From Alphaproteobacteria bacterium CG_4_9_14_3_um_filter_47_13 (GTDB lineage Bacteria; Pseudomonadota; Alphaproteobacteria; Micavibrionales; Micavibrionaceae): a stretch of DNA of 41,272 nucleotides. The notes beneath the pieces are model-generated. The model made no database searches and was not told where the DNA came from. It worked only from the letters and a program-made list of their open reading frames with translations. Both the position numbers and the translations under genes were made by a program. Numbering within the stretch: the first letter of the stretch is position 1; every line of letters starts with the position of its first letter. The stretch is from contig PFTR01000088.1 of NCBI GenBank assembly GCA_002789675.1, forward strand, positions 1 through 41,272, read 5' to 3'. Below, one piece after another: positions 24,648 to 35,315 of the stretch.

Positions 24648-25781
24648 CTATATCCGGGGCAATTTACTATCCTTATAGATATTGCACGACATGATAAGCC
24701 CAAACCCGATCATCACTGCCATCATCGCTGTACCGCCATAGGAAATCAGCGGTAACGGCGCGCCAACCACGGGAATTAGACCCATCACCATCGCCACATT
24801 GATAAAAACATAGAGCGATAAATTGACCATCAGGCCAAAGGCCAGTAACCGTCCATAGCCATGGCGACAGCGAAAGGCAATCCACGCCGTATAAAGGAAA
24901 GCCAGTGCAAAGAGTCCAAGGATCAGCAGACCGCCAATCAACCCCCACTCCTCCGCCCACAGGGTAAAAATAAAATCCGTTTGCTTCTCGGGGAGAAAAT
25001 TCAGGTGACTTTGCGTCCCTTTCAGAAATCCGCGCCCTTCTATACCACCCGAGCCAAGCGCAATTTTTGACTGCGTAATGTGATAACCCGCGCCGAGCGG
25101 ATCATCTTCAGGATGCAGAAATGTCAAGATACGCTGCTTCTGGTAATTATGAAGGCCAAAATGCCATGCCAGCGGGATAATCGCTGCCGTAGCGCCGATC
25201 CCGCCGATAAAAAGCCAGGCCGGAGCCCCTGCGACAAAAAAAACAGCTACACCCGCCATGACAATCATTAAAGATGTCCCCAGATCAGGCTGCAACAAGA
25301 CCAGCGCAACAGGCGCAAGAATCATCAGTGCAGGTGGAATGAGAAAAGAAATACGTTTCATATCCTCCAGCGGCGCAGCATGGAAATAACGCGCAAGCGC
25401 CATAATAACGACAATCTTCATCAGCTCGGAAGGCTGTAATTTAATCACACCAAGATTAATCCAGCGCTGCGCTCCCATTCCGATATGCCCCTTGATTTCA
25501 ACAATCAGCAAAAGTAAAAACCCTATGGCATAACAGACATAAGAAAGCCTTTGCCAATAGCGGATATCAATCAAGGCCATCACAATCATCCCTACCAGAA
25601 AAACAGAAAAGCGCATCATCTGTCTTGAGGCCCAGGGATGAAAACTGCCTCCTGCCGCAGAATAAAGCGCGGCAAAACCGATAGAAGATAAAAAAATGAT
25701 CAGGAGAACCAGTCCCCAGTTGATATAAATAATTTTTTGTTTCAGGGAAAAACCGCCCTGAATTGAAATTGATTTTGCCAT
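24648..25781 (-). CDS. rodA: Rod-shape SEDS glycosyltransferase RodA
   Basis: A 377-residue polytopic membrane protein of the SEDS family, with about ten hydrophobic helices. It polymerises lipid II into glycan for side-wall growth, with PBP2. Motifs: GMGAQRWINLGVIKLQPSEL, ILAPVALVLLQPDLGTSLMI, the large loop with GGIEGRGFLKGTQSHLNFLP, then EKQTDFIFTLWAEEWGL, and the C-terminal GAPLPLISYGGTAMM. Its start overlaps the mrdA stop by 1 nt, so the two partners are coupled. No separate terminator is evident before the palindrome at 24600-24579. Confidence 0.96.
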   Translation of the reverse strand: MAKSISIQGGFSLKQKIIYINWGLVLLIIFLSSIGFAALYSAAGGSFHPWASRQMMRFSVFLVGMIVMALIDIRYWQRLSYVCYAIGFLLLLIVEIKGHIGMGAQRWINLGVIKLQPSELMKIVVIMALARYFHAAPLEDMKRISFLIPPALMILAPVALVLLQPDLGTSLMIVMAGVAVFFVAGAPAWLFIGGIGATAAIIPLAWHFGLHNYQKQRILTFLHPEDDPLGAGYHITQSKIALGSGGIEGRGFLKGTQSHLNFLPEKQTDFIFTLWAEEWGLIGGLLILGLFALAFLYTAWIAFRCRHGYGRLLAFGLMVNLSLYVFINVAMVMGLIPVVGAPLPLISYGGTAMMAVMIGFGLIMSCNIYKDSKLPRI

Positions 25782-27622
25782 TATTTTTTTGTCCCATCTT
25801 TCATTTCTGTTAAAGCACGCTCCTGCACTTTTAACAAAAGATCACGGGCAATAGGCGCTGCCGTTGCCGATCCGCTACTGCCATGCTCAACAACAACAGT
25901 ACAGGCATAACGCGGTGATGAAACAGGCGCATAGCCAACAAACAATGCATGATGACGAAATTTCCATGGCAGCTCACTATTCTGCACGCCCTCAAGACGA
26001 TCCGCCATACTAATACGCCGCACTTGTGCCGTCCCCGTTTTTCCTCCCATTTCAAATCCTTCCTTTTGGATCTGCGCCGCATTCGCTGTTCCGCGCAGAC
26101 TTCCAACAACCTTATCCATTCCCTTAATAATAAGGGCGATATTGCTCTTTTTAAAATCAAGTTTTCGCCATACCCTTTCCCGCCCGGACAGGTCGTCTAT
26201 CGAATTTGTGATCCACGGTTTGACTTCATACCCGCCATTGACCAGCCGCGATGTCATCACTGCAAGCTGTAAAGGCGTTGCTTGTAGAAAACCCTGCCCG
26301 ATACTGGAAACAATCGTTTCTCCCGGTTGCCAGCCTGTACCGAAATGCCCCATCTTCCATGCTTTTGTCGGCATCAACCCCGGTCTTTCTTCGGGCAATT
26401 CAAAACCCAGTGTCTGTCCCATCCCGAGCTTATTGGCATATTCTGAAATTTTATCAATACCAACATCTGTAGCCATTTTATAAAAAAACGTATCGCAGGA
26501 TTGCGCAAGGGCTTCCACAAGATCAACACGTCCATGCCCGCCCCGCTTCCAGCAATGAAACCGATCACCACTATAATCATAATGTCCGGGACAAAAAACG
26601 CTCGTATTCTGACTGATTTTTCCTTCTTCCAACCCTGCCATAGCCGTAACCATTTTAAAAGTTGATCCCGGCGGATACAGACCACCAACCGCTTTGTTAT
26701 TCAGTGGCAACCCGGGATTGGCCAACATTTCCTCCCATATTTCGGCAGACAGGCCACGCGTAAACAGATTAGGGTCAAAACTCGGAGAAGAGGTTAGGGC
26801 ATAAACAGCGCCCGTATGAACATCCATAAGAACCGCAGAGGCGCTTTGCTCCATTTCAAGACGCTTTTGCATATAAATCTGTAACTCGGAATCGATTGTC
26901 AGGCTTATTTTTTTGCCGGGATTGCCGGGTCTGCGTTTTAATTCCCGCACCTCACGACCGACAACATTGACCTCGACCTCTGCTGTACCTGCCGTTCCGC
27001 GCAATCCTTTATCATAAAATTTTTCAATACCGGTTTTCCCGATTTTAAAACCGGGCAGCGTTAAAACAGGATCACCGGTCAACTCCGAAGAGCTTACCGC
27101 TCCGACATACCCGACAAGATGCGCCGTTGCTTCCCCTAAAGGATAGGTACGAATTTCCCCCGCATCAATGGATAGTCCGGGAAGGTCAGGCAAATTCACT
27201 TCAATGCGCGCAACATCTTCCCATTCCAGATTATTCTTTACTTCAAGCGGAACAAAATCTGCTTGTTTTTCAGCAAGTTTCATCGTTTTTTTAATATCGC
27301 GCTGGCTAAGCTCAATCAGTTTTTGCAGGCGCGAAAGAACTTTTTCAAGATCCCCCGCCTGTTCCGGCACAATCAAAACACGGAAGCTTTGATCATTGAC
27401 GGCCAGTGGCACACCAAAACGATCCACAAGCCTTCCCCGCGATGGCGCCAGCATTTTCAGGTTGATCCTGTTATTTTCCGCCAGCGTTTTGTATTTCTGC
27501 CCTTGCGCAATCTGCAACCACGCAAGCCGTCCTCCCAATATGGCAAGACAGCTCCCCTGCAACGCGCCGATGATAACGGCGCGGCGCGTAAAGGATGTCA
27601 GCTGCTCATTATCCTTTTTCAT
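25781..27622 (-). CDS. mrdA: Penicillin-binding protein 2
   Basis: A 613-residue class B transpeptidase of the elongasome. It has one N-terminal membrane anchor (about 15-35), then a pedestal/dimerisation region with MLAPSRGRLVDRFGVPLAVN. The transpeptidase domain has the SxxK serine in GSTFK (S320), the SxD variant SCD (375-377) of the second motif, as is usual in PBP2, and GGKTGTAQV as the third. It cross-links new side-wall glycan made by RodA. Thirteen nt separate it from mreD. The ribosome site is weak, so coupling to mreD translation is likely. Confidence 0.96.
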   Translation of the reverse strand: MKKDNEQLTSFTRRAVIIGALQGSCLAILGGRLAWLQIAQGQKYKTLAENNRINLKMLAPSRGRLVDRFGVPLAVNDQSFRVLIVPEQAGDLEKVLSRLQKLIELSQRDIKKTMKLAEKQADFVPLEVKNNLEWEDVARIEVNLPDLPGLSIDAGEIRTYPLGEATAHLVGYVGAVSSSELTGDPVLTLPGFKIGKTGIEKFYDKGLRGTAGTAEVEVNVVGREVRELKRRPGNPGKKISLTIDSELQIYMQKRLEMEQSASAVLMDVHTGAVYALTSSPSFDPNLFTRGLSAEIWEEMLANPGLPLNNKAVGGLYPPGSTFKMVTAMAGLEEGKISQNTSVFCPGHYDYSGDRFHCWKRGGHGRVDLVEALAQSCDTFFYKMATDVGIDKISEYANKLGMGQTLGFELPEERPGLMPTKAWKMGHFGTGWQPGETIVSSIGQGFLQATPLQLAVMTSRLVNGGYEVKPWITNSIDDLSGRERVWRKLDFKKSNIALIIKGMDKVVGSLRGTANAAQIQKEGFEMGGKTGTAQVRRISMADRLEGVQNSELPWKFRHHALFVGYAPVSSPRYACTVVVEHGSSGSATAAPIARDLLLKVQERALTEMKDGTKK

Positions 27623-27635
27623 GTCTACCGGATTT

Positions 27636-28163
27636 CTATCGCCTTGATGCTACTGGAAGCATACGATGCGTTACCACGAGCAGCAAGGTCACAAAAGGAA
27701 ATAAAAGAAGGCTGAGTGCACCGCTACTCAAAACAGGCAGGAGCGGACTCCAGTGCGCAGAAGACAAACCATATAAAGCCCACTGCACACAAACAGACAC
27801 CAGTGATACCACTCCAAATACAGCCCAGATCGTACTATAAGGCTGCCCCATCAAAAAACGCCTCTGCTCCCGCACAAGCCAGTGTACCGTTACAAGAACC
27901 AGCGCATAAATACCCGGCGGCATACCGCTTAAAACATCCATAACAAGACCAATGATAAAACAAAAAAATATTGGCAATAATGTCGGACGGTATATCGCCC
28001 AGTAATAAACAGCCATCAGAACAAATTGCGGCTTAAGCGCCGCTGTCGGCAAAAAGGGCAACGCCACAACATTTAAAACCAGCAAGCCAAAAAGAAGAAG
28101 ATGCGGCACAAGCAAACGTCCGGCATGCTCTATTTTTGTGAATGAAAAATCCTGATCGATCAT
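27636..28163 (-). CDS. mreD: Rod shape-determining membrane protein MreD
   Basis: A 175-residue protein of about five hydrophobic helices (for example LLLFGLLVLNVVALPFLP, LVLVTVHWLV and LLLFPFVTLLLVV) with GLVMDVLSGMPPGIYAL, the best-kept MreD segment. It sits in the inner membrane with MreC and links MreB filaments to wall enzymes. It begins 2 nt after the mreC stop. Sequence conservation in this family is low; gene order supports the call. Confidence 0.92.
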   Translation of the reverse strand: MIDQDFSFTKIEHAGRLLVPHLLLFGLLVLNVVALPFLPTAALKPQFVLMAVYYWAIYRPTLLPIFFCFIIGLVMDVLSGMPPGIYALVLVTVHWLVREQRRFLMGQPYSTIWAVFGVVSLVSVCVQWALYGLSSAHWSPLLPVLSSGALSLLLFPFVTLLLVVTHRMLPVASRR

Positions 28164-28165
28164 CG

Positions 28166-29038
28166 CTACGGCAATGCCTGCCCCTGTGCAGGTATCAAAT
28201 TATAATCATCTGCTTTATTGATGATACGAACCATATTTACACGATCAATAACGGCATAGGGCTGGATCGCAAAAGTTCCGTCTTCTGCTTTTATAACCCG
28301 TCCCACAGGAAGACCATAAGGAAACAGACCGCCATGACCGGATGTAATAACGCGTGCCCCTTCCTCGATCTTAATCTCGGGTGGCAAATGCAGAAGAGTG
28401 GGGATATCACTATTATTTCCGGCCAGAATAGCGCGTTGTTCCATCCCCGGAATCAGGACAGGAATACGGGAGTTCATATCGGTTAAAAGCAATATACGCG
28501 CTGTTTTTCTACCACTTTCAATGATACGGCCTACCAGACCGTCTCCAGCCAGTACAGCCTGTCCGCTTTCGACACCGCTTTCACTTCCAGCCAGCACCAG
28601 AAGACTTTTGGCAAATGAATTACCGGAATCTGCAATAATGTGAGCCGACACAAAACGATGTGCTGGCTCAATTTTAATGTTCAACAATTTTTGCAGATTT
28701 TCATTTTCCTCCTGCAAGGTCAATGCTGTCTGATACCAGTCCCGAAGGCGGTCATTTTCCTGTAACAATCTGGCATTTTCTGCCTGCAATGATGCCACAC
28801 CGCTAACGGCTCGCACATATTCAGCCGCCCGGAAAAAAGGCCGGTTGACCGCAGAAAGCACAGGCCCGAACAGATCTGTTGTCTTTGTTCTTGCGCCTTC
28901 AAGAAGTGAGGGATTCAGGGATGAAATAGAAAACAGGATAAGAGAAAAAATAATGAAAAAGAAAGACCCTGTCTTTGCCCCCCATAAATGCAAAGGGACA
29001 ACGCGTGTCATATTTCTGGTTCTTGATCTGTGTTTCAA
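28166..29038 (-). CDS. mreC: Cell shape-determining protein MreC
   Basis: 290 residues: a short basic cytoplasmic part, a membrane helix at about 24-42, a coiled coil (about 80-118, SLQAENARLLQENDRLRDWY), then the two-barrel periplasmic domain with NSFAKSLLVLAGSESGVESG and GLVGRIIESGRKTARILLLT. It activates PBP2-RodA. The start shown is TTG, chosen because AAGGGA lies 8 nt upstream; the next Met (29011) has no ribosome site. A gap of 143 nt after mreB contains TTCACA/TATAGA- and TTATAT-like elements on the minus strand, so a secondary promoter for mreC is possible. Confidence 0.94.
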   Translation of the reverse strand: MKHRSRTRNMTRVVPLHLWGAKTGSFFFIIFSLILFSISSLNPSLLEGARTKTTDLFGPVLSAVNRPFFRAAEYVRAVSGVASLQAENARLLQENDRLRDWYQTALTLQEENENLQKLLNIKIEPAHRFVSAHIIADSGNSFAKSLLVLAGSESGVESGQAVLAGDGLVGRIIESGRKTARILLLTDMNSRIPVLIPGMEQRAILAGNNSDIPTLLHLPPEIKIEEGARVITSGHGGLFPYGLPVGRVIKAEDGTFAIQPYAVIDRVNMVRIINKADDYNLIPAQGQALP

Positions 29039-29181
29039 AACAGTTCCCTTAAAAGGCTTTGCTGTTTACGAGCAATAAGTACTAAGTGCTAGAAAAAAAC
29101 AACAAAGAAGCAAGCCCCTATCTATAAAATATAACATGTATTTGTGAATAACCGCAATGCGTTTGACAAAAACTGCTTTTT

Positions 29182-30258
<1,077 letters not shown>

Positions 30259-30295
30259 TCATAAATGTTATGCATCAAGATTATAAAAGCCTTCA

Positions 30296-30327
30296 GGCAA
30301 AAATAAAAGGCTCGCGGAACGAGCCTT
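30296..30327 (-). terminator. Terminator of rpmJ
   Basis: An 8-bp stem AAGGCTCG/CGAGCCTT with a 5-nt loop (30307-30327) is followed on the minus strand by TTTATTTTT to about 30296. Confidence 0.85.
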
Positions 30328-30349
30328 AAACAATACACAAAAGTTCCTG

Positions 30350-30475
30350 TTAGCCCTGACGACCCTTCATACGTGGATTACGTTTATTAATCACATACAT
30401 ACGGCCACGGCGACGCACTAACTTACTGTTCCGGTCTCTACTTTTCCATGTTTTTAGCGAGTTTTTAATTTTCAT
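30350..30475 (-). CDS. rpmJ: Ribosomal protein bL36, zinc-free type
   Basis: A 41-residue basic protein: [20 protein letters not shown], then [20 protein letters not shown]. It matches bL36 of the long, Cys-free kind, which lacks the zinc ribbon of the classical form and needs no zinc. It binds 23S rRNA in the large subunit. The gene stands alone, away from ribosomal operons, with a TTGACA promoter and its own terminator. Standing just upstream of mreB is probably incidental. Confidence 0.95.
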   Translation of the reverse strand: MKIKNSLKTWKSRDRNSKLVRRRGRMYVINKRNPRMKGRQG

Positions 30476-30514
30476 CGCTTGATCTTTCATCTCATATTTA
30501 ATCAGAAGCAGCAC

Positions 30515-30542
30515 ATTACATAGGCTGCATTAGACTTGTCAA
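30515..30542 (-). promoter_or_regulatory. Promoter of rpmJ
   Basis: Minus-strand TTGACA (30542-30537) and TGTAAT (30520-30515), with a 16-nt spacer, lie about 40 nt upstream of the rpmJ ATG. Confidence 0.7.
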
Positions 30543-30722
30543 GCTTTTCTATACTGTAAATATGCAGAATTTTTATAAAAAAATTCAAACAATAAATTGA
30601 TTTCCTTTAAAAAACAGTCACCATTAACGGAAATATAATATATCTCGCCCATTATTATACTTAAGAATAATGGGCCATTGGTTTCTAATACAATACGAAT
30701 CAGATAGACAGGCTCTAAAACT

Positions 30723-31946
30723 ATGGAAATAGCAGAAGCAAAAAAAATGTTCAAAGCCGGTGATGTTATCATGCGGCAAGGGGACAAAGGTGACTGCGCC
30801 TATATTATTGAAGAAGGTCTGGTCGAAATCCTGATCGAAAAAGACAACGGGACGATCCAACAGGTCGGCACACGGGGGGAAGGAACCATTATCGGCGAAA
30901 TGGCGATCGTTGATGATGCCCCGCGAACAGCCACCGTCAAAGCCCTTAAAGACTGCAAGATGCTCGAAATTACCCGCGATGATTTTTCCCAGCGCCTGAA
31001 AAATGCCGATCCTGTTATCCAGATGATTAGTCAGGTTATCCTGACGCGCTACCGGGATACACTCACAAGATCAGAAATATTACGGGAAAGTGACAATTTC
31101 CCCCCGCCTGAGGCTCTTGAACGTAGCTACGCTGCCCGGACGGATGTCGTTGAATCCATTAAAATTGCCAACGAATTCAAAGCCGCCCTTGAAAATGGTG
31201 ATCTCGAACTACACTACCAGCCAATAATAAATCTTGGAAATGGCAATGTTTCAGGCTTTGAAGCCCTGATGCGCTGGAACCATAAAAAAGATGGTTTTAT
31301 CTCTCCGGGTGTTTTTATCCCGATTGCCGAAAAAAGCGGTCTGATCATTGAGGCCAGCAAATGGGCGCTCAAGGAAGCCTGTGCGGCACTCGGCAGAATC
31401 GAAAAAGCGGTTGAGAACAGCACACCCTTGTATGTCAGTGTAAATTTTTCCAGTCACGATTTTGCCGAAGACAACTTTGTAAGTAATTTGCTTGAAACAA
31501 TTCAGAACAGTCAGATCAAACCACCCCAGATTAAACTGGAAATAACAGAAAGACTTTTGATCCAGCAGCCGGACAATGCCAAAGAAACACTGGAATCCTG
31601 TCGGGATGCAGGAGTCGGGATTGCCATTGATGATTTTGGAACGGGATATTCATCTCTGAGCTATCTTTACTACTTCCCCATTCAGGTTCTTAAAATAGAC
31701 CAGAGCTTTATCCGTACTATTTATAGAGAAGATCGCAGCCTTGAACTTGTCAAATCCATCGTGGGTCTGGGAAAAAATATGGGTATGGAGATTGTTGCAG
31801 AGGGCGTGGAAACACTGGAAGAGGCCGAATTACTCCAGAATATGGGCTGTGATAGCGCACAAGGGTATTATTTTGCAAAACCCATGTCAGAACAGGAGGT
31901 TATTAAAAAACTATGTCACTGGAAACCTCTCAGGCTTTCAGCTTAA
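30723..31946 (+). CDS. Cyclic-nucleotide-binding/EAL protein, c-di-GMP phosphodiesterase
   Basis: 407 residues, no membrane helix. The N-terminal cyclic-nucleotide-binding barrel (about 8-95) has the phosphate-binding cassette GEMAIVDDAPRTATVKA (58-74, R68), as in cAMP/cGMP-binding proteins. The EAL domain (about 150-400) keeps the expected catalytic and metal residues: FEALMRW (179-185), EITE (273-276), AIDDFGTGYSSL (301-312), KIDQSFI (324-330) and EIVAEGVET (356-364). It should hydrolyse c-di-GMP to pGpG, under control of a cyclic mononucleotide. A membrane cyclase is encoded nearby at 35316-37571. The ribosome site is weak. It is followed by the secreted-protein gene on the same strand after 94 nt. 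Confidence 0.92.
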   Translation: MEIAEAKKMFKAGDVIMRQGDKGDCAYIIEEGLVEILIEKDNGTIQQVGTRGEGTIIGEMAIVDDAPRTATVKALKDCKMLEITRDDFSQRLKNADPVIQMISQVILTRYRDTLTRSEILRESDNFPPPEALERSYAARTDVVESIKIANEFKAALENGDLELHYQPIINLGNGNVSGFEALMRWNHKKDGFISPGVFIPIAEKSGLIIEASKWALKEACAALGRIEKAVENSTPLYVSVNFSSHDFAEDNFVSNLLETIQNSQIKPPQIKLEITERLLIQQPDNAKETLESCRDAGVGIAIDDFGTGYSSLSYLYYFPIQVLKIDQSFIRTIYREDRSLELVKSIVGLGKNMGMEIVAEGVETLEEAELLQNMGCDSAQGYYFAKPMSEQEVIKKLCHWKPLRLSA

Positions 31947-31991
31947 AAAATAAAAACCTTCAATTGTTAAACTGTTCACATTTTATTTCCA

Positions 31992-31997
31992 TATAAT
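31992..31997 (+). promoter_or_regulatory. Possible -10 element for the FecR/FG-GAP gene
   Basis: A perfect TATAAT lies 44 nt upstream of the ATG, in the A+T-rich gap after the EAL gene. No -35 with proper spacing is seen, so an activator or alternative sigma factor may be needed. Confidence 0.4.
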
Positions 31998-32040
31998 ATG
32001 TTACGATCAAAGTAAGGTTGGATAAATAAAAGGGAAAATT

Positions 32041-35000
32041 ATGTCAAACACTCCTTATAATCACGGCACTACCGGGGAACACGTACCGGAAAATGACATA
32101 ACGCATACGATTCAAGCATCAGGGCAGGACAATATTCCTGTACCCAATGCCGATTTTGTAAAAAACTCCGAAATATTGCGGGATGGACAGGATTTAATTC
32201 TGCAGGCTCGGGATGGGTCGGTCATTGTTATTGAAGATTATTTTAGCATTGATCCTGCACCATTACTCCAGTCTCCTGACGGAGCCATGCTGACATCCGA
32301 TCTTGTGAACTCCTTTATTCAGCAGACAGGGCATGCCCAATATGCAGATGCCGGCTCCATGAGCGATGCCAACCCGATTGGGGCTATTCAGGAAATTACC
32401 GGAAAAGCGAGTGTCACCCGTAATGACGGCTCCCGGGACACAATTACAATCGGAACGGCAATATACGAAGGTGATGTCATTGAAACTGAAGATGACGGCG
32501 CGGTCAATATTGTCTTTATAGATGAAACAAGTTTTGCCATTTCACAAAATGCCAAACTGGCGATTGATGAATATGTTTTTGATCCGTCCTCGGAAAGCGG
32601 CACATCAGATTTTTCTATTTTACGCGGACTCTTTGTTTTCACCAGCGGTCTGATCGGACGTGACGACCCCGATGATGTCAGTATTGACACACCCATGGGT
32701 TCAATCGGTATTCGCGGCACGATTATTGCCGGCAATGTTACGACAGGCGAGATCACCCTGATGGAAGGTGCCATTGTCCTGCGCGCTTTTAATGGTAGCG
32801 AAATTACACTTGCCAACCAGTATGATACGGCACGCTTTGATCCTGCAGGTGGCGAGACCTCCTATGTTGGAAAAACCACACCTGAAATATTCAACAGTAA
32901 TTTTGAATCTGTGAAAGCTGTGGCTCCCGCTTTATTTGCAGCGCCACCAACAGGAAACGAGCCTGCGGATTCCTCCCAGCCAGAAGCCGCGCCGCAGCAG
33001 CAACCGGCTGCAGAAGATCCCTTCTTTGACAATAAAGCCGATGCCCAATTTGATCAGGGAGTCAACACCGTCCCTTCTGGACAGTCTCAACCCTTACTCA
33101 ATAGTGAGCCCATAGTAACAACTGCCCCTTTGGACGCACCACTACCGCCACCACCAGTCGCACCATCATCGGATCCGGTTGGTACAGATACTTCTGTCAA
33201 CAGCACCCCTCTGCCGCCGCCCCCTTCAGGAAGCACAACGACCACGACCAGTACCAGTACCAATACCACTACAAACACGAACACAAGCGGGACAATCTTC
33301 CTGAATAGTATTGGCGGCAGTCAGGGTTTTATTCTCAATGGTGTGGCGGGATCACTCTCGCATTTCGGGTTTTCCGTTGCAGCCTTGGGTGATCCGGATA
33401 ATAACGGTCTTGGGAATTTTCTGGTAGGCACAAATGTCGACACTGCAGGAAAAATATATAAATTCAATGGCATGACGGCAGATGGTAACCAGTCGATCGG
33501 TCCTAACAATACAACAACTGCCGATGTCGCCAGTATTGGTGATTTTAACGGCGATGGCATAACCAATTTTATTTCCGGTACACCTTTTTCAGATAATATT
33601 ACAACCGATGGCGGAGGCATTACGATACACTCTACAGGAACAACAATTGGTACCGGCCTGAATGCAGGAGACATGGCCGGCCAATCCGTGGCAGGTATCG
33701 GCGATATAAATGGGGATGGTCTCAATGATATCCTGTTTGGCGCACCCGGAAGAGATAATGGCGGTACAAACTATGGTTCCAGCTATATCATTTTTGGTGC
33801 CAGTGCGGCTGGAGTCATTGATGCCGGTGCAATCGGTTCCAATAGGATCAAAATAGATGGCTCCGGCTACACGAACGGACAATTCGGGAATTTTGTCAGT
33901 GGCGCCGGAGACTTCAATAATGATGGTTTTTCTGACTTCGTCTCGACAGAGCATATTTCAGCCAATGCCGGACAGGCATATCTTTTTATGGGTTCAGTAG
34001 CACCCGCCTATTCCAATCCAACTGGCGCATCCTATATTTTTACCGGCATAGGAACAGACGGGTTTGATGTTCCTGTGATGAGTATGGGGGATATGAATGG
34101 CGATGGAACAAGCGATATTGCCATCGCCGATACATTAAATAATAAAATCCATATTCTTTTCGGCGGGGGAGCCGTCGATACAGTCCTTTCGGATAATGTC
34201 GGCAGTAACGGATACACCATTATCAATAGTGGCGCAGGGGAGATTGATGGCGGCGGTTATGCCGGAGATTTTAACGGTGACGGATTTGATGACATAGCGC
34301 TTGCTGTCCGTAATGGCACATCTGCCGATATTTTCGTTATTTACGGCAAGGCAGGAATGTCTGGCATCCTTGATATACAAAGCCTGTACGGTAATTCTGC
34401 TCTTGCCTATCATAGCAAATATACAATCGGACATACGGCACCCTTCGAATTTAATTTTTCCGCGACAGCAGGCGATATAAACGGCGACGGATTTGATGAC
34501 CTTCTGGTCGGAACACCCGAAGCCAATGGCGGAGATGGTTCAGTCGCTGTTCTTCTCGGACGGAATGAATCAAAACTCGGAGCCGATGGGAACCAGACCC
34601 ATATCGCCCATGATACCTCACCAGACAATAAGGTTTTTGCAAATGGCGACAACCAGCATCTGGTGGGTGATAGCACGAACAACGAGTTAAGCGATAAACT
34701 TGCCACAGATTTATGGGCGCATACAAATGTTTCCATGCGCGGCGGTGCAGGTAATGACATCATGACCCTTAACAATCTGAGTGCCGGCGTTGATGTCCAT
34801 AATGCCAGTACACTGGGTAATCTTGATGGCGGAGCAGGTCATGACAGTCTTTTATTTTTCGGCGATAATGACACGCTGGATTTTTCATCTGTTGGTTCAG
34901 AAGGTCTGTCCGGTATCGAGGTTTTCCAAATGATGGGAACAGGCCAGACCCTTAAACTGGGTATTGATGATATTTTCCGTCTGCTACAGGAAAGCGATAA

Positions 35001-35259
35001 CGGAACGCTGAAAATCTCTGGAAACGGCAACACAAATAATGAATTGATGATAGAGAATAACGGAATTACTTTTTTTGGCGGAAGCAATCTTACACCCGCT
35101 ATATTGAGAACCGAACTTGATGATGTTCATGACCCTTTAACAACCAATAGCGTGACCCATACAACAGTTGGAAACTATGAAAACTTTAGTATCGGTGGCT
35201 ATACGCTGCAAATTGAAAATATTCTGCTGGATGCAACAAATCCTGCGCAAATTGTTTAA
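32041..35259 (+). CDS. Large secreted FecR/FG-GAP repeat protein, probable type I substrate
   Basis: 1072 residues without a Sec signal. A FecR-type domain lies at about 112-262 (IGTAIYEGDVIETEDDGAV, FIDETSFAISQNAKLAIDEY, then SIGIRGTIIAGNVTTGEI). A Pro-rich spacer with a Thr/Ser/Asn run follows (about 290-418). Then come seven FG-GAP/integrin-like repeats with calcium motifs of the DxNGDG type (for example DINGDGLNDILFG, DFNGDGFDDIALA, DINGDGFDDLLVG), enough for one seven-bladed beta-propeller. A short RTX-like GGAGNDIMTL block and a C-terminal end IENILLDATNPAQIV finish it. It faces a type I secretion operon across a terminator and is the natural candidate cargo. Adhesin or surface-receptor function is inferred. 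Confidence 0.85.
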   Translation: MSNTPYNHGTTGEHVPENDITHTIQASGQDNIPVPNADFVKNSEILRDGQDLILQARDGSVIVIEDYFSIDPAPLLQSPDGAMLTSDLVNSFIQQTGHAQYADAGSMSDANPIGAIQEITGKASVTRNDGSRDTITIGTAIYEGDVIETEDDGAVNIVFIDETSFAISQNAKLAIDEYVFDPSSESGTSDFSILRGLFVFTSGLIGRDDPDDVSIDTPMGSIGIRGTIIAGNVTTGEITLMEGAIVLRAFNGSEITLANQYDTARFDPAGGETSYVGKTTPEIFNSNFESVKAVAPALFAAPPTGNEPADSSQPEAAPQQQPAAEDPFFDNKADAQFDQGVNTVPSGQSQPLLNSEPIVTTAPLDAPLPPPPVAPSSDPVGTDTSVNSTPLPPPPSGSTTTTTSTSTNTTTNTNTSGTIFLNSIGGSQGFILNGVAGSLSHFGFSVAALGDPDNNGLGNFLVGTNVDTAGKIYKFNGMTADGNQSIGPNNTTTADVASIGDFNGDGITNFISGTPFSDNITTDGGGITIHSTGTTIGTGLNAGDMAGQSVAGIGDINGDGLNDILFGAPGRDNGGTNYGSSYIIFGASAAGVIDAGAIGSNRIKIDGSGYTNGQFGNFVSGAGDFNNDGFSDFVSTEHISANAGQAYLFMGSVAPAYSNPTGASYIFTGIGTDGFDVPVMSMGDMNGDGTSDIAIADTLNNKIHILFGGGAVDTVLSDNVGSNGYTIINSGAGEIDGGGYAGDFNGDGFDDIALAVRNGTSADIFVIYGKAGMSGILDIQSLYGNSALAYHSKYTIGHTAPFEFNFSATAGDINGDGFDDLLVGTPEANGGDGSVAVLLGRNESKLGADGNQTHIAHDTSPDNKVFANGDNQHLVGDSTNNELSDKLATDLWAHTNVSMRGGAGNDIMTLNNLSAGVDVHNASTLGNLDGGAGHDSLLFFGDNDTLDFSSVGSEGLSGIEVFQMMGTGQTLKLGIDDIFRLLQESDNGTLKISGNGNTNNELMIENNGITFFGGSNLTPAILRTELDDVHDPLTTNSVTHTTVGNYENFSIGGYTLQIENILLDATNPAQIV

Positions 35260-35277
35260 CCCCCCGCACCAGAAAGC

Positions 35278-35307
35278 AAAAAACTGCCCTCGTCACGGCA
35301 GTTTTTT
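35278..35307. terminator. Bidirectional terminator
   Basis: AAAAAACTGCC (35278-35288) and GGCAGTTTTTT (35297-35307) form an 11-bp stem with T-tracts on both strands, between the convergent FG-GAP and cyclase genes. Confidence 0.92.
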
Positions 35308-35315
35308 GTTATGCC

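Noticed and set aside
33087-33284. Minus-strand frame of Val/Leu/Gly-rich protein within the FG-GAP gene
   Set aside because: Mirror of the Thr/Ser repeat codons on the other strand, not a gene.
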